Shown here: piece by piece, positions 1 to 8,835 of the stretch
How the letters are laid out: each line of letters starts with the position of its first letter
Numbering within the stretch: position 1 is the stretch's first letter
From: Aquilaria yunnanensis
Taxonomy: Eukaryota > Streptophyta > Magnoliopsida > Malvales > Thymelaeaceae
Assembly: GCA_039654915.1 (NCBI GenBank)
Contig: CM077599.1
Span: forward strand, 5,830,501-5,894,500
Length of the DNA: 64,000 bases
Direction: 5' to 3'
Program-made: the position numbers and the translations under genes
Notes under the pieces: generated by a model
Told to the model about the DNA's origin: nothing
The model's input: only the letters and a program-made list of their open reading frames with translations
Database searches by the model: none

Positions 1-303
1 TCCTGGAGAACGACATTTATTGCCGCAAATCCACCATCCACAATTATGACAAACGCCTAGCCTCTTTGCTCTTCTTTTTTTGGCATAAGCGCTTTTACCA
101 AAGCCGGGCATACGGGGAAAGAACGCTTCTGGAACTTCACCAGCTGAACGAACCTTAGCTTCAATTAGCCACCGCACATTATCAGGAATGCCTTTGTGCA
201 TAAATACTCTGAATCGTTCACATCTAGCTTGATAAATCTTTTTAAGAACATTTATTGGGAAGGAAGGAAAATACTTTCGTAGGGCGGAAAGAGAAGACTC
301 CAT
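1..303 (-). CDS. Viral-type cysteine-rich nucleic-acid-binding protein, copy A (partial)
   Basis: This is the first 101 codons of a minus-strand ORF whose ATG is at 301-303; the 3' part lies outside the window. The frame is open throughout. It aligns from its start with copies B and C: the same N-terminal block (LRKYFPS), the IEAKVR block, the arginine-rich segment (YAKKRRAKR) and a CX2CX4CX3C finger. The residue after the second cysteine pair differs (CGWW instead of CGRW). A TATA-like CTATAAATAT lies about 60 bases upstream. The combination of a basic YAxxRRA motif and an adjacent zinc finger is the hallmark of the small cysteine-rich proteins of carla- and vitiviruses. The relationship is my recognition of that pattern and has not been tested by search. 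Confidence 0.6.
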   Translation of the reverse strand, partial: MESSLSALRKYFPSFPINVLKKIYQARCERFRVFMHKGIPDNVRWLIEAKVRSAGEVPEAFFPRMPGFGKSAYAKKRRAKRLGVCHNCGWWICGNKCRSPG

Positions 304-519
304 TGATGAAGGAGGCAAAGAAAGAAATTAGTGATTGTAGGAAACGAAAATAACTAACACATATTTATAGTGATGAAAGGGATAATGCGTTAATTACACT
401 TACAGAAGCAAGTACATTATTGTCAAAAGAAAAGACAAATGACAGCTTATATGTACAGGAATCATGACCGTGGCTCTCATCTTCCACTGATTTATGTCCA
501 GTAATGGCTTCAATGCCTT
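304..519 (-). promoter_or_regulatory. Spacer between copies B and A with TATA box
   Basis: This 216-base spacer contains the 3' flank of copy B and the upstream region of copy A. CTATAAATAT (361-370, minus) lies about 60 bases before the ATG of copy A. The bases just after the stop of copy B match those after copy C closely, with the conserved phrase ACTGGAC followed by CAGTGGAAGAT. The duplicated unit therefore includes flanking sequence and not only the ORF. A short ORF across this spacer is not conserved in frame between copies and is probably not coding. Confidence 0.45.
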
Positions 520-1068
520 CTATAAGTCGGGGATTTGCTTCCCATCCAGTTTCCTTACAAACTGACAAACAGGGTCGTTTAAAATCACATTCCCAAGACT
601 GTAACGGTTTCGTTCTTTATGGTAAGTCCTCCATAAACTGATAATTTCACCTTGCACTTTTCCACAAGAATGCGTTTCAAGAGTCTCTCGGATATCTTCC
701 AGAGATTCCTTACGCAGGCCATTCTTAATGAATTTTCTTTTATCTTCACGATTTATGGAGATGTATCCTAAAGAGCGACATTTAGTAATACAATTCCATC
801 GCCCACATTTATAACACACGCCTAGTCTCTTTGCTCTTCGCCTTTTGGCATAACGACTTTTACCTAAACCGGGCATGCGGGGCATAAATGCATCTGGAAC
901 TTCACCTGCCAAACGGACCTTAGCTTCAATTACCCACTGCACATTATCGGGAATGCCTTTGCGTGTAAAAACTCTGATTCTTTCACATCTAGCAAGGTAG
1001 ATCTTTTTAAGGACTTTTATTGGAAGAGAAGGAAAGTATTTTCGTAGGGTAGAAAGAGTAGAATCCAT
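520..1068 (-). CDS. Viral-type cysteine-rich nucleic-acid-binding protein, copy B (182 aa)
   Basis: This is an intact 182-residue, highly basic protein. An N-terminal part likely to be helical (residues 1-60) is followed by an arginine/lysine cluster at about 70-81 (KSRYAKRRRAKR) and a zinc finger with Cys85, Cys88, Cys93 and Cys97. A C-terminal extension carries conserved FIKNG, ETHSCG and NDPVCQ segments. Carla- and vitivirus cysteine-rich proteins share the SxYAxxRRA-then-CxxC layout. In those viruses they bind nucleic acid, can enter the nucleus and in several cases suppress RNA silencing. The protein here is longer than the viral ones, mainly at the C-terminus. By hand count it is about 70% identical to copy C with no indel. 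It lies on the same strand as gag, inside what appears to be the same retrotransposon. The function here is inferred; a host zinc-finger gene family is the main alternative. Confidence 0.65.
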   Translation of the reverse strand: MDSTLSTLRKYFPSLPIKVLKKIYLARCERIRVFTRKGIPDNVQWVIEAKVRLAGEVPDAFMPRMPGLGKSRYAKRRRAKRLGVCYKCGRWNCITKCRSLGYISINREDKRKFIKNGLRKESLEDIRETLETHSCGKVQGEIISLWRTYHKERNRYSLGNVILNDPVCQFVRKLDGKQIPDL

Positions 1069-1357
1069 TGATGAGAGAAGAATTTGAGAGATGATGGAAA
1101 GGAATTAGTTATTGTAGGAGACTGGAATAACTGAATTTAGAAGTCACGGGGTATCTTATCCGCTGCTTAATCAGAAGGAAGAACACGCATTTATAGTGAT
1201 GAAAAGGGATAACGTGTCGATTACACTTAGGGGAGCGTGTACATCTGTCAAAAGAAAATGCAAACTTTTCCAAATATAACAAACTGTATGTACAGTAATT
1301 GTGACTGTGGCTCATATCTTCCACTGGTTTTTCGTCCAGTAACGGCATTAACGGCTT
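1069..1357 (-). promoter_or_regulatory. Spacer between copies C and B with TATA box
   Basis: This 289-base spacer has CTATAAAT at 1189-1196 (minus), about 120 bases before the ATG of copy B. It is embedded in a block (about 1186-1215) that resembles the TATA block of copy A. The phrase AGTCACGG with TATCCGC nearby (about 1141-1165) recurs upstream of copy C. The ORF lines that cross this spacer look like shadows. Confidence 0.4.
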
Positions 1358-1906
1358 CTATGAGTCGAGGATTTGCTTCCCATCCAGTTTTCTTACAAGC
1401 TGGCAAACAGGGTCATTTACAGTCAGATTCCCGGGACTGTAACGGTTTCGTTCTTCATGAAAAATGCTCCACAAACCAAGTAGTTCACGTTGCACAGATC
1501 CACAAGAATGCGTCTCAAGAGTCAATTGGATATCATCCAACGAGTCTTTACTCAGGCCATTCTTAATGAATCGTATTTTATCTTCTCGATTATCAGAGAT
1601 CATCCCTAAAGATCGACATTTAGTATTACAAGTCCACCGTCCACATTTATGGCAGACTTGTAACCTTTTCGCTCTTCGCTTTTTGGCATAAGAGCTTTTG
1701 CCTATACCAGGCATGTGAGACACAAATGCCTCTGGGATTTCACCTGCTAGACGAACCTTGGCTTCGATTAACCACCGCACATCTTCAGGGATTCCTTTGT
1801 GCATCAGAACTCTTAATCGTTCACAGCAAACTTGGTAGATCTTTTTGAGGATGTTCATTGGGAGAGAAGGGAAATATTTTCGCAAGGCGGAAAAAGTAGG
1901 ATCCAT
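1358..1906 (-). CDS. Viral-type cysteine-rich nucleic-acid-binding protein, copy C (182 aa)
   Basis: This is an intact 182-residue ORF of the same length as copy B. It has the same architecture: N-terminal LRKYFPSLP, IEAKVRLAGE, basic YAKKRRAKR, a CX2CX4CX3C finger (CHKC then CNTKC), then FIKNGL, ETHSCG and NDPVCQ. Roughly 54 residues differ from copy B. Many are conservative and none breaks the frame, as expected if the protein has been under constraint since duplication. Upstream, the homology with copies A and B ends near 2020, before a TATA box would be reached, so this copy may lack the promoter of its siblings. It is the copy nearest to gag. The viral resemblance is inferred from motif layout. 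Confidence 0.65.
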   Translation of the reverse strand: MDPTFSALRKYFPSLPMNILKKIYQVCCERLRVLMHKGIPEDVRWLIEAKVRLAGEIPEAFVSHMPGIGKSSYAKKRRAKRLQVCHKCGRWTCNTKCRSLGMISDNREDKIRFIKNGLSKDSLDDIQLTLETHSCGSVQRELLGLWSIFHEERNRYSPGNLTVNDPVCQLVRKLDGKQILDS

Positions 1907-2070
1907 TTTCTAGGAGGAAGTAAAAGAAAGAAGGGGTGAAGGAATCAGTTATTATGGGCAACTGAGAGAACCGACTTGAGAGTCACGGAGTACCGTATCC
2001 GCCGTTTAACCGGAAAAGTAGATCCTACTTCATTTTGATAGATAATTTTTTTTTATCCGTTGATCCAGTC

Positions 2071-2405
2071 CTCGATTATTGAATCCATTGTCCGCTTTTG
2101 ACAAAGTTTCAACGACAATATTTCTTGATGTCTGCCTTATCTTTGACCACAGCTATCTCTTATCTTGGATGCTGCTAAGCTGGCATCAATCCTGTCCTTC
2201 CAGGTGTAGCCTCGATTATTGAATCAATTGCCAAGCTTTTGACAATATTGTCTACTTTATCCTTTTTGATATCTGCCTTATCCTTGGCTATAGCTATCTC
2301 TTATTTTGGATACTACTAGCTGATGTCAATCCTGTCCTTCCAGGTGTAGTCTCGATTATTGAATCAATTGCCAGGCTTTTGACATATTGTCTACCTTATC
2401 CTTGA
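2071..2405. repeat. Tandem repeat, 140-base unit, about 2.4 copies
   Basis: The units start at 2071, 2211 and 2351 with ctcgattattgaat. The first two share the end phrase cctgtccttccaggtgtag, and the third is cut short at about 2405. The exact 140-base spacing is read directly. It lies inside the noncoding downstream part of the retrotransposon. Confidence 0.85.
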
Positions 2406-3406
2406 ATTCCTGATGCGGGTTGGTCCCGCATATTAGCTGTGTATCCAGTGATAGATTGGTAAGAGCTGATATTATTGAGATCTCAGCTTATACTGCTGTA
2501 ACGGTGCGGTGGATGTGTTTCCCATTTGATTCCTATCATGTAAAAATCATGCATGCATGATGTGAAATGCATGAATGCAAAGCATGTGTAATTGATGGTT
2601 CTTTTTTTTTATTTTTATTTTTATTTTTATTTATTTTTTTATTTTTATTTTTTTTTTGGATTGATCTAGTTCTTCATATCTTTGCTTTACTGGATCCTCT
2701 TTATAATTGCCTTCTTGGACTATCATTGAATCTCTTTATGCTTTCCAGCTTTTGTTCGCTGCCTCAAAAGCCCAACTCTTTTCAAAATCCTCTTTCTTTG
2801 ACTTGTTCTTTGAATTTTGGCCTCAATTTCTTTAAAGTTGGCCCGCCTCATAATTTATATCTCTTTCGGGTACTCATCCATTGTCATGGATTTGATACCA
2901 TCAAAGGCTTTACTTTCAATGTCTGCTTTACCCCTTTTCTTGTGACCGTGCCGACACTTACTTATTCCCATGTTATAATCTGAATGATTGCTCTTCCTTG
3001 AACTCATGTTTTAATCCATAAGACTTGCCCCCTTGTCTATTGAACTTCTTTGTTGGCGGTACTCCTCTTACGCTTCGTAGAGACTACTTTGCCCCCCTGA
3101 ATATGGTGTTTATGTGGAAAGAGATATCATCTCGCCTTTGATTTAACAGAAGGTCGAGCATTTCTAGACCTTTGTGATGGCACTTGATCGTAAATTTCTC
3201 TTACAAGAACCACATCTTATTAAAGAAAGACTCAAGCTATGTCCTCACTTTTAAGTCTACACACATTAATGAATAATGGTTTGGCCTTAAAGAAAAACTT
3301 TCATCGATTTGCAAAGCTTGACCAAGTAACTTACGGTCTTTGTTTTTAATTAAAATATCCTGTCATTCTTCCCCTTTCCAACTCGAAGACATAAACTGTG
3401 CAGGGT

Positions 3407-3666
3407 AATAAGGTAGAAACATGATTCACAATGATAGTTTTTTAGCTGAATGAGGATGATATCAAGAGGTAAATTTTAGGTCTGAGGAAAGTTAAGCTTG
3501 AGTGGCGTGAAAAAAGAGTCTTTTAACACTGCTCGTGAGCAGTATTAAATAAGGTAGAAACATAATTCACAATGATAGTCTTTTAGCTGAATGAGGATAT
3601 TAAGTCTGAAGGAAGTTAAGTTTTAATGGTGTGAAAGAAGGGTCTTTTAATACTACTCGTGAGCAG
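3407..3666. repeat. Two-copy tandem repeat, about 120-141 bases
   Basis: The phrase aataaggtagaaacat followed by attcacaatgatag starts at 3407 and again at 3548. Both copies end with ctcgtgagcag. The second copy is shorter by about 20 bases. Confidence 0.75.
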
Positions 3667-3965
3667 ATTTGATTATGGTGAAAAACTCAATAGTGATGAC
3701 TTCAAACTTGCCACCTTTTCCAGAAAGTTTGATCTCATCTGTTGCCCCCCAACTATCGTAATCTTTATGTACACTTGGGTTGAGGGTTGCTTTTGTCTTC
3801 TAAACCGTCTTTGCAGGTTTTCAGTCTAGAATCCATAGCTCACTTTTTTTGTTTTCTTTCTTTTGCTCTAACTTGAGCCCTTTTTTCTTTTCTTTTTTTG
3901 TTTTTTTTTCTTTGTTTCCCTTTCCTTTTTTTTTTTGTGAGCTATGGTGATGACATACTTGATAA

Positions 3966-4265
3966 CTCTCTTGAAGTGAGATGACTCAAGTGGCCTTGCT
4001 TGCTCGTGCTTGTTCTTAGTCCTTTTTGGTTTTGAATTTTCCCTTGTTGTCTTTTGATGGAAGGGATGAATTTCTCTTTTCGGAGTTTGTGTTGCAAAGA
4101 ACTGAGATCATAGCCCTCTTGAAGTGAAATGATTCAAGTCGCCTTAATTGCTTGTGTTTGCTTTCAGTCTCTTTTTTTTTGTTTTGGATTTTCCCTTTAA
4201 TGGCTTTTGATGGAAGGGAGGAACTTCTTTCCTTTGTTGGAATTTGTGTTGTGGAAAACTGAGAT
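3966..4265. repeat. Two-copy tandem repeat, about 148 bases
   Basis: The phrase ctcttgaagtga followed by gactcaag or gattcaag occurs at about 3968 and 4116. Both copies contain cttttgatggaaggga and end near aactgagat. Confidence 0.7.
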
Positions 4266-4511
4266 TTTTTTTTGTATTGAGCATTTGTGAGAATTGGGAG
4301 GCCACTGAAGTCATTTAATATGAGAGCTAACTTCTTTGGAAGCTAATCCCGGACTTCTTGCAAGGATGTTGATAACTACTGTGAATTCTTTTTTTTTAAG
4401 AGTTGGGGTGCAACATATGAAATCATTCTTGCTAGATTTAGTAGTACTTTCAAGATCACCACTATCAAATCTCCCTTAACTTTTTATTTTCACCCACGAG
4501 TAGTATCATTT

Positions 4512-4772
4512 AGAAAGCAAAGTATGATGGCAATAATAGTTAGTGCAATGGCGAAGATTGAGAGATAGAGGTAAAAATGAAATTTTTGGTAAAAAATGGT
4601 AGAATGCACACATAATATCTTTTTGTTGGAGAACAAAAAGAATTACCGGTTGTCGAAAAGTAAAGTGTGATGGCAATAATGGATAGTATAATAGCAAAGA
4701 GTGTAAAAAATGGAAAGTAGTAGAATGCACGCATCACATCTTTTTATTGTACCAGAAAAAGAATAGCAGGTG
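4512..4772. repeat. Two-copy tandem repeat, about 144 bases
   Basis: tgatggcaataat occurs at 4525 and 4669. Each is followed by a tagaatgcac and atctttttrttg block, and then by a run of purines with accggttgtc or agcaggtgtc. Confidence 0.65.
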
Positions 4773-5090
4773 TCCATAAAGACTACACCCTAGATTCTGG
4801 ACTAAATCTAGGAGATTTTTACTATTAAATTACTTTTGCAAGCTTTCAAAGATACAAGTTTATTCAAAGGATTCCCTGTCATTCAAAAGTGTGTGCGGAC
4901 TGTTAGGTCAGATCTGACTTGGAGCCCTTCCAAAATTAATGTAATTCCAGCTCAAAATCTTCACTTTCAATTATCAATCACATCATGGCCTAGCAACTTA
5001 GACTCGACCAACTGTTGGACCTTGAGTTTCAGCACCACAGACTTTTCAGTTACATTTGGGATTTGGGTCACACCAACTTGGAAGAGAAGG

Positions 5091-7241
5091 TCACTTGGCC
5101 TTTGCTACTATTGATATAGATGATAGCAGAATGCCTTCTTCAGCAAAGACTGTGATTAACTTTCCTTCAAAAATGAATTTCATTTTTTGGTGTAATGAGG
5201 AGGAAATTGCTCCGGCCATATGAATCCATGGTCTTCCCAACAGACAAGTATAAGAAGGATTAATGTCCATAACTTGGAATGTGATATGAAAGACACAAGG
5301 GCCGATCTCTATTGGCAGCTCTATTTTTCCGACGACATTTCTATTCGTCCCGTCAAATGCTTGAATAGTGATATGACTGTAGTTGAGGTATGATGAGTCT
5401 ATACCAAACTTGTGTAAGGTCTCAATTGGCATTATGTTTAGAGCTGACCCATTATCAACAATAACTCTAGTCATAGTTCGATCTTTGTATTTAACCGAAA
5501 TATATAGAGCCTTAGAGTGACCCCTTCCTTCTGCTGGTATCTCATCGTCAGTGAATGTGATGAGATTCTGTGCGGTGATGTTGTTGACGAGGTGGTCAAA
5601 ATTATTCACTGAAATATCTGGCTCAACATAGGCCTTATTCAAGACTTTGAGGAGGGTTTCTCGATGAGCATCAGAGCTTATGAGTAGTGAAAGTATGGAG
5701 ATCTTTGTTGGCAGGTGGTTTAACTGCTCCACGGCACTGTACTCACTTTGCTTCATGAGTTTGAGGAACTCAGTAGTTTGTTCATCTGTCACCTCTTGAG
5801 ACATCTTTTGCTCTTTAGATGTATCTGTATCTAGAGGCTCACTTGTTGGGTCTGTGACGTTCTTATCTTGTCGAAGCTTGTACATTTGTTCTGGAGAGTA
5901 ACATGGACCACTTCTAGTCATACTCCTAACTTCTAACGGAGTTGATGTGATGTTGGAAGTGTAATCATGGCTCCATGGAACAGCCTTGTCTGATTTGTAG
6001 AGGAATGACCTCGGGACTCGAGTTCTTAAAGGCTTGACAATAGATTTTGAAATTGGTATAACTAGTGGTTTTGGCGTAGCATTGACTTCCCGTTTTTTAG
6101 TGATCACATTTACATCATCATCTTTATCCGACGTAGAAATGATGAGTTGGGATGAGTCCATGAGCCTTTGTAGACTTTCACGGAATTCTGAGCATTCTTG
6201 GATAGAATGACTTTTACTGTCATGAAAGTCACACCAGTCCTCATCTTTGACTTCTTCATGTTTAAAAGAAGACTTCCGGATGATAACCCCTTCTTTTAGA
6301 AGGCATGAATATACATGCTTAAGAGGGGTTATGATATCGTTGACTGACTTCTTTATCGGCTGGTGTTCTTCTATCATATTGACTGGTTTTGCTTGATGAG
6401 GCGGCAATGGATTGTGAGTGACGTTTGGTTCATCGGAAAAGTCCAACCACTTTGACTCGATTAATTGTTGAACTATACGCTTCAATGCCATGCAGTTTTC
6501 CAAGCCATGGCCTGGAACGCCATCATGATATGGGCAGGTAATATTAGGGTCATACCACCTTGGATATGGGGGTTTGAATGGCTTTGTAGGAATTGGACGG
6601 ATAAATTGTCTTTCGATGAGTTTTGGGTATAACTCAGTATAAGTCATGGAAATTGGTGTGAAAACTTCTCTTGGTCTTGGTGCAGGTACTGGAGGAGTAG
6701 GAGCAGGTGGCCATGACTGATTAGGTCTGTTAAAAGGATAATTGTTGGGCCTATTGGAAGGATAATTATTGGGCCTATTCAGAGGATAATCATTGGGCCT
6801 ATTTGGAAGGTAATTATCGGGCCCATTGGCAAAATAGGATAGGCGAGGTCCGATAGCCACCGTATCCACGAGGGGAATCCTTCTTCCGCGTCCTATTTGT
6901 TGTACTTCGTCATCTTTTCTTCTGGATGGTCCTCCTTTTTTCATAGGATTATTAAAGGATTCAGCAATATTCCCAGTCCTAATCTCATGCTCGATTCTTT
7001 CTCCAGACATGACAATGTTAGAAAAATTAGTTGCCGAATTGCCAATGAGTTCGTCATAATATAGGTACTTCAGTGTCTGGACAAACAAAGTGACCATTTC
7101 TCTTTCTGTCATGGGTGGCTGAACTTGTGCTTCTTGAATTGCTTTCGCCTTGATTAGCTCGATCAATTGTCTCATTTGTTCGGCCATACTTTCTATCTTG
7201 GATTCTATCTTTATGAGACGTCCTTCGATTTGTTCTGCCAT
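5091..7241 (-). CDS. gag: Retrotransposon gag-protease polyprotein with capsid core deleted (716 aa)
   Basis: This is the structural polyprotein plus aspartic protease of a Ty3/gypsy element. Residues 1-35 look like a coiled coil. A QVQPPMTEREMVTLF segment from about residue 40 corresponds to the stretch that normally follows the capsid core, so the core is missing through an apparently in-frame deletion near residues 36-40. A low-complexity NRPN/NYP repeat spans about 141-174. Two CX2H..H..C knuckle-like motifs lie at 236-250 (CPYH..GHGLENC) and 337-350 (CDFH..SHSIQEC). The protease has its active-site DNG at 596-598 (VIVDNGSALN) and a late LLGRPWIH motif. DNG in place of DTG/DSG is seen in other plant elements. 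The frame stops before any RT. The ATG at 7239-7241 is the first in frame after the leader. Confidence 0.85.
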   Translation of the reverse strand: MAEQIEGRLIKIESKIESMAEQMRQLIELIKAKAIQEAQVQPPMTEREMVTLFVQTLKYLYYDELIGNSATNFSNIVMSGERIEHEIRTGNIAESFNNPMKKGGPSRRKDDEVQQIGRGRRIPLVDTVAIGPRLSYFANGPDNYLPNRPNDYPLNRPNNYPSNRPNNYPFNRPNQSWPPAPTPPVPAPRPREVFTPISMTYTELYPKLIERQFIRPIPTKPFKPPYPRWYDPNITCPYHDGVPGHGLENCMALKRIVQQLIESKWLDFSDEPNVTHNPLPPHQAKPVNMIEEHQPIKKSVNDIITPLKHVYSCLLKEGVIIRKSSFKHEEVKDEDWCDFHDSKSHSIQECSEFRESLQRLMDSSQLIISTSDKDDDVNVITKKREVNATPKPLVIPISKSIVKPLRTRVPRSFLYKSDKAVPWSHDYTSNITSTPLEVRSMTRSGPCYSPEQMYKLRQDKNVTDPTSEPLDTDTSKEQKMSQEVTDEQTTEFLKLMKQSEYSAVEQLNHLPTKISILSLLISSDAHRETLLKVLNKAYVEPDISVNNFDHLVNNITAQNLITFTDDEIPAEGRGHSKALYISVKYKDRTMTRVIVDNGSALNIMPIETLHKFGIDSSYLNYSHITIQAFDGTNRNVVGKIELPIEIGPCVFHITFQVMDINPSYTCLLGRPWIHMAGAISSSLHQKMKFIFEGKLITVFAEEGILLSSISIVAKAK

Positions 7242-7326
7242 TAATCTTATTTGGAGCCGAGTTGAATATCGGTGTCGAGGTCCAATTTTATCCTTTTAAA
7301 AGTAAGGTATATTTTATTAGATCCTA

Positions 7327-7487
7327 TGTGTATGTGATTGATGCAATGGATGCATGTAGGAAAAATGAGATTATGTTTTTATCAGACTTTGTATACACGT
7401 GATTAATGTAATGGATGTATGCAATGAGATTATGTTTTTATCAGACTTTATATGCACGTGATTAATGTAATGGATGTATGCAATGAG
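7327..7487. repeat. Leader tandem repeat, 60-base unit
   Basis: The phrase atcagacttt occurs at 7381 and, shifted exactly 60 bases, at 7440. The flanking cacgtgattaatgtaatgga blocks keep the same spacing, and a third, more diverged unit starts near 7327. The repeat lies between the primer site and gag, so it would be in the 5' leader RNA. Confidence 0.8.
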
Positions 7488-7850
7488 TGAATTTGATTAT
7501 CCACTATCGTGGAACTTCAAGACTTTTAGTTGTTATTAAAAAGACCAAAAAGTTAGCATAGTTTGATGCGTGGTTTTGATGCATGAAGAATATTTGCACA
7601 AAACAGAAGTATAACAAAAGAAAGATAAGTTTATTAATAACTTAAATAGCAATTAACAACTCATGAACTATTATGGAAAAATGAGTTAAAACCATAAATA
7701 CGAAAATAAAAGTGTAGAGCAACAACACAGCATAACAAGGATATGCTTATGGCGTTGGTAAATGGGAGGAATACTATGGTTAGTTCTATGGTTAAGTGAG
7801 GAGTTCTATATGCATAAGGTGGCTTATCAAAAAGGCAAGGGATAGTTCCC

Positions 7851-7886
7851 GAATCCCGTCACTAAATTATAGTGACGGCCCGATTC
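7851..7886 (-). other. Strong hairpin in retrotransposon leader
   Basis: CCGTCACTA and TAGTGACGG form a perfect 9-bp stem around a 5-base AATTA loop (7856-7878). An outer GAATC/GATTC pair (7851-7855 and 7882-7886) extends it. It sits about 330 bases after the primer site in the predicted genomic RNA, a usual place for packaging or dimerisation structures. The role is inferred. Confidence 0.5.
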
Positions 7887-8213
7887 CTTACCCTCTAGGG
7901 TTAATGTAAGGAATGGATTAATTCGAGTCGTAGCTTTTCGTGGGCCCATGCAGAGACTAACCGTCTCAGAAGGCAATACACTACTTTGCTACTTTGAAAC
8001 CGGTGAAGGCTTGGAGACCGTGGCCTCACAAGGACAGCAACACTAATTCCGCTTAGAAAGAATCGTGTTTGATTTAAGGAAGCTCGGGTATAGAGCTTCA
8101 TATTATGAATGCATTATGCATGTTTAGAATAAGTAAATATAACATATAAATCCACATAATAAGCAAAGTAAATCAAAACAAATCAACTTTAGGCTCGACT
8201 CACTAACGTGGAT

Positions 8214-8231
8214 TCCCCAGCGGAGTCGCCA
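8214..8231 (-). other. Primer binding site
   Basis: On the minus strand the bases TGGCGACTCCGCTGGGGA begin three bases after the LTR end. This type of site, complementary to a tRNA 3' end, is found in TAT/Ogre-type elements and is usually assigned to tRNA-Arg. I could not align the tRNA itself. Confidence 0.7.
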
Positions 8232-8496
8232 AGCTGTGGCAACGTCGGGTTTTCTAGAGTCGCCACCAATCAGTTTTCTTAGGTCGATTGGTCACCTTAA
8301 AATTGGTCTGCGAGAGTTCGGGGATCGGGAGTACGGTTACGCTAAAACAACTTTGTTATAGCGCCCAAAATTGGCACCTTAGTTGATTTTAATTTTGTTT
8401 TACTTTGCTTTTAAAAATTTTCAGTTAATTTAGATATTTTAACTGAATTAGTCGAAATGTGGATTTTTGGTAATTAATTCGGATAAAATTTGATAC

Positions 8497-8719
8497 TTCC
8501 GAACCATGGACTCTGCCGAGTCATTTGGACACGGAAGATTTTTGATTCCGAACCATGGACTCTGCCGAGTCATTTGGACACGGAATTTGGTGAAATTTTA
8601 AACAATTTTATCCATATTGTAAAAATATGGATTTTTATCTTTTCATTTAATTTATTTATTTTTAAAAAAAATTGATATTTTCCAAACCGTAGATCCTGCC
8701 GGATCATCCGGATATGGAA
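8497..8719. repeat. Three hairpin-forming 40-base repeats in the LTR
   Basis: Copies lie at 8497-8536, 8546-8585 and 8679-8719. Each begins ttccgaacc or ttccaaacc, passes a central ctctgccgag or tcctgccgga, and ends acggaa or atggaa. The ends TTCCG/CGGAA and the centre GACTC/GAGTC are complementary, so each can fold on itself. In the third copy the centre has become GATCC/GGATC, which keeps the pairing. Confidence 0.65.
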
Positions 8720-8835
8720 ATTGATTTATCGTAATTATTTAATTCTTATTATTATGAAATTAATTTTTAAATGGTAATTCTTTTTTATTTATGAATGATT
8801 TTTAATACTAACTAAAAAAAATTTATCTTTATAGT

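Larger units (their letters stand above)
2406..5090. other. Noncoding retrotransposon interior where pol would be expected
   Basis: About 2.7 kb lies between the stop of the gag-protease ORF and the cysteine-rich ORFs. It is pyrimidine-rich on the plus strand (T tracts at 2600-2660 and 3846-3935) and contains three further two-copy tandem repeats. I found no RT (YVDD-like), RNase H or integrase (HHCC, DDE) motif on either strand, and ORFs here are short and low in complexity. Just below the gag stop (about 4860-5090) the minus strand keeps scraps of gag-like reading frame broken by stops. Confidence 0.6.

Noticed and set aside
365..568. 67-codon frame overlapping the 3' end of copy B
   Set aside because: The equivalent frame in copy C is shifted by an indel, so the similarity is at DNA level and not at protein level.
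2567..2983. Open frame of 138 codons on the plus strand
   Set aside because: It begins in a T-rich low-complexity tract, runs antisense within the retrotransposon and has no domain-like composition.
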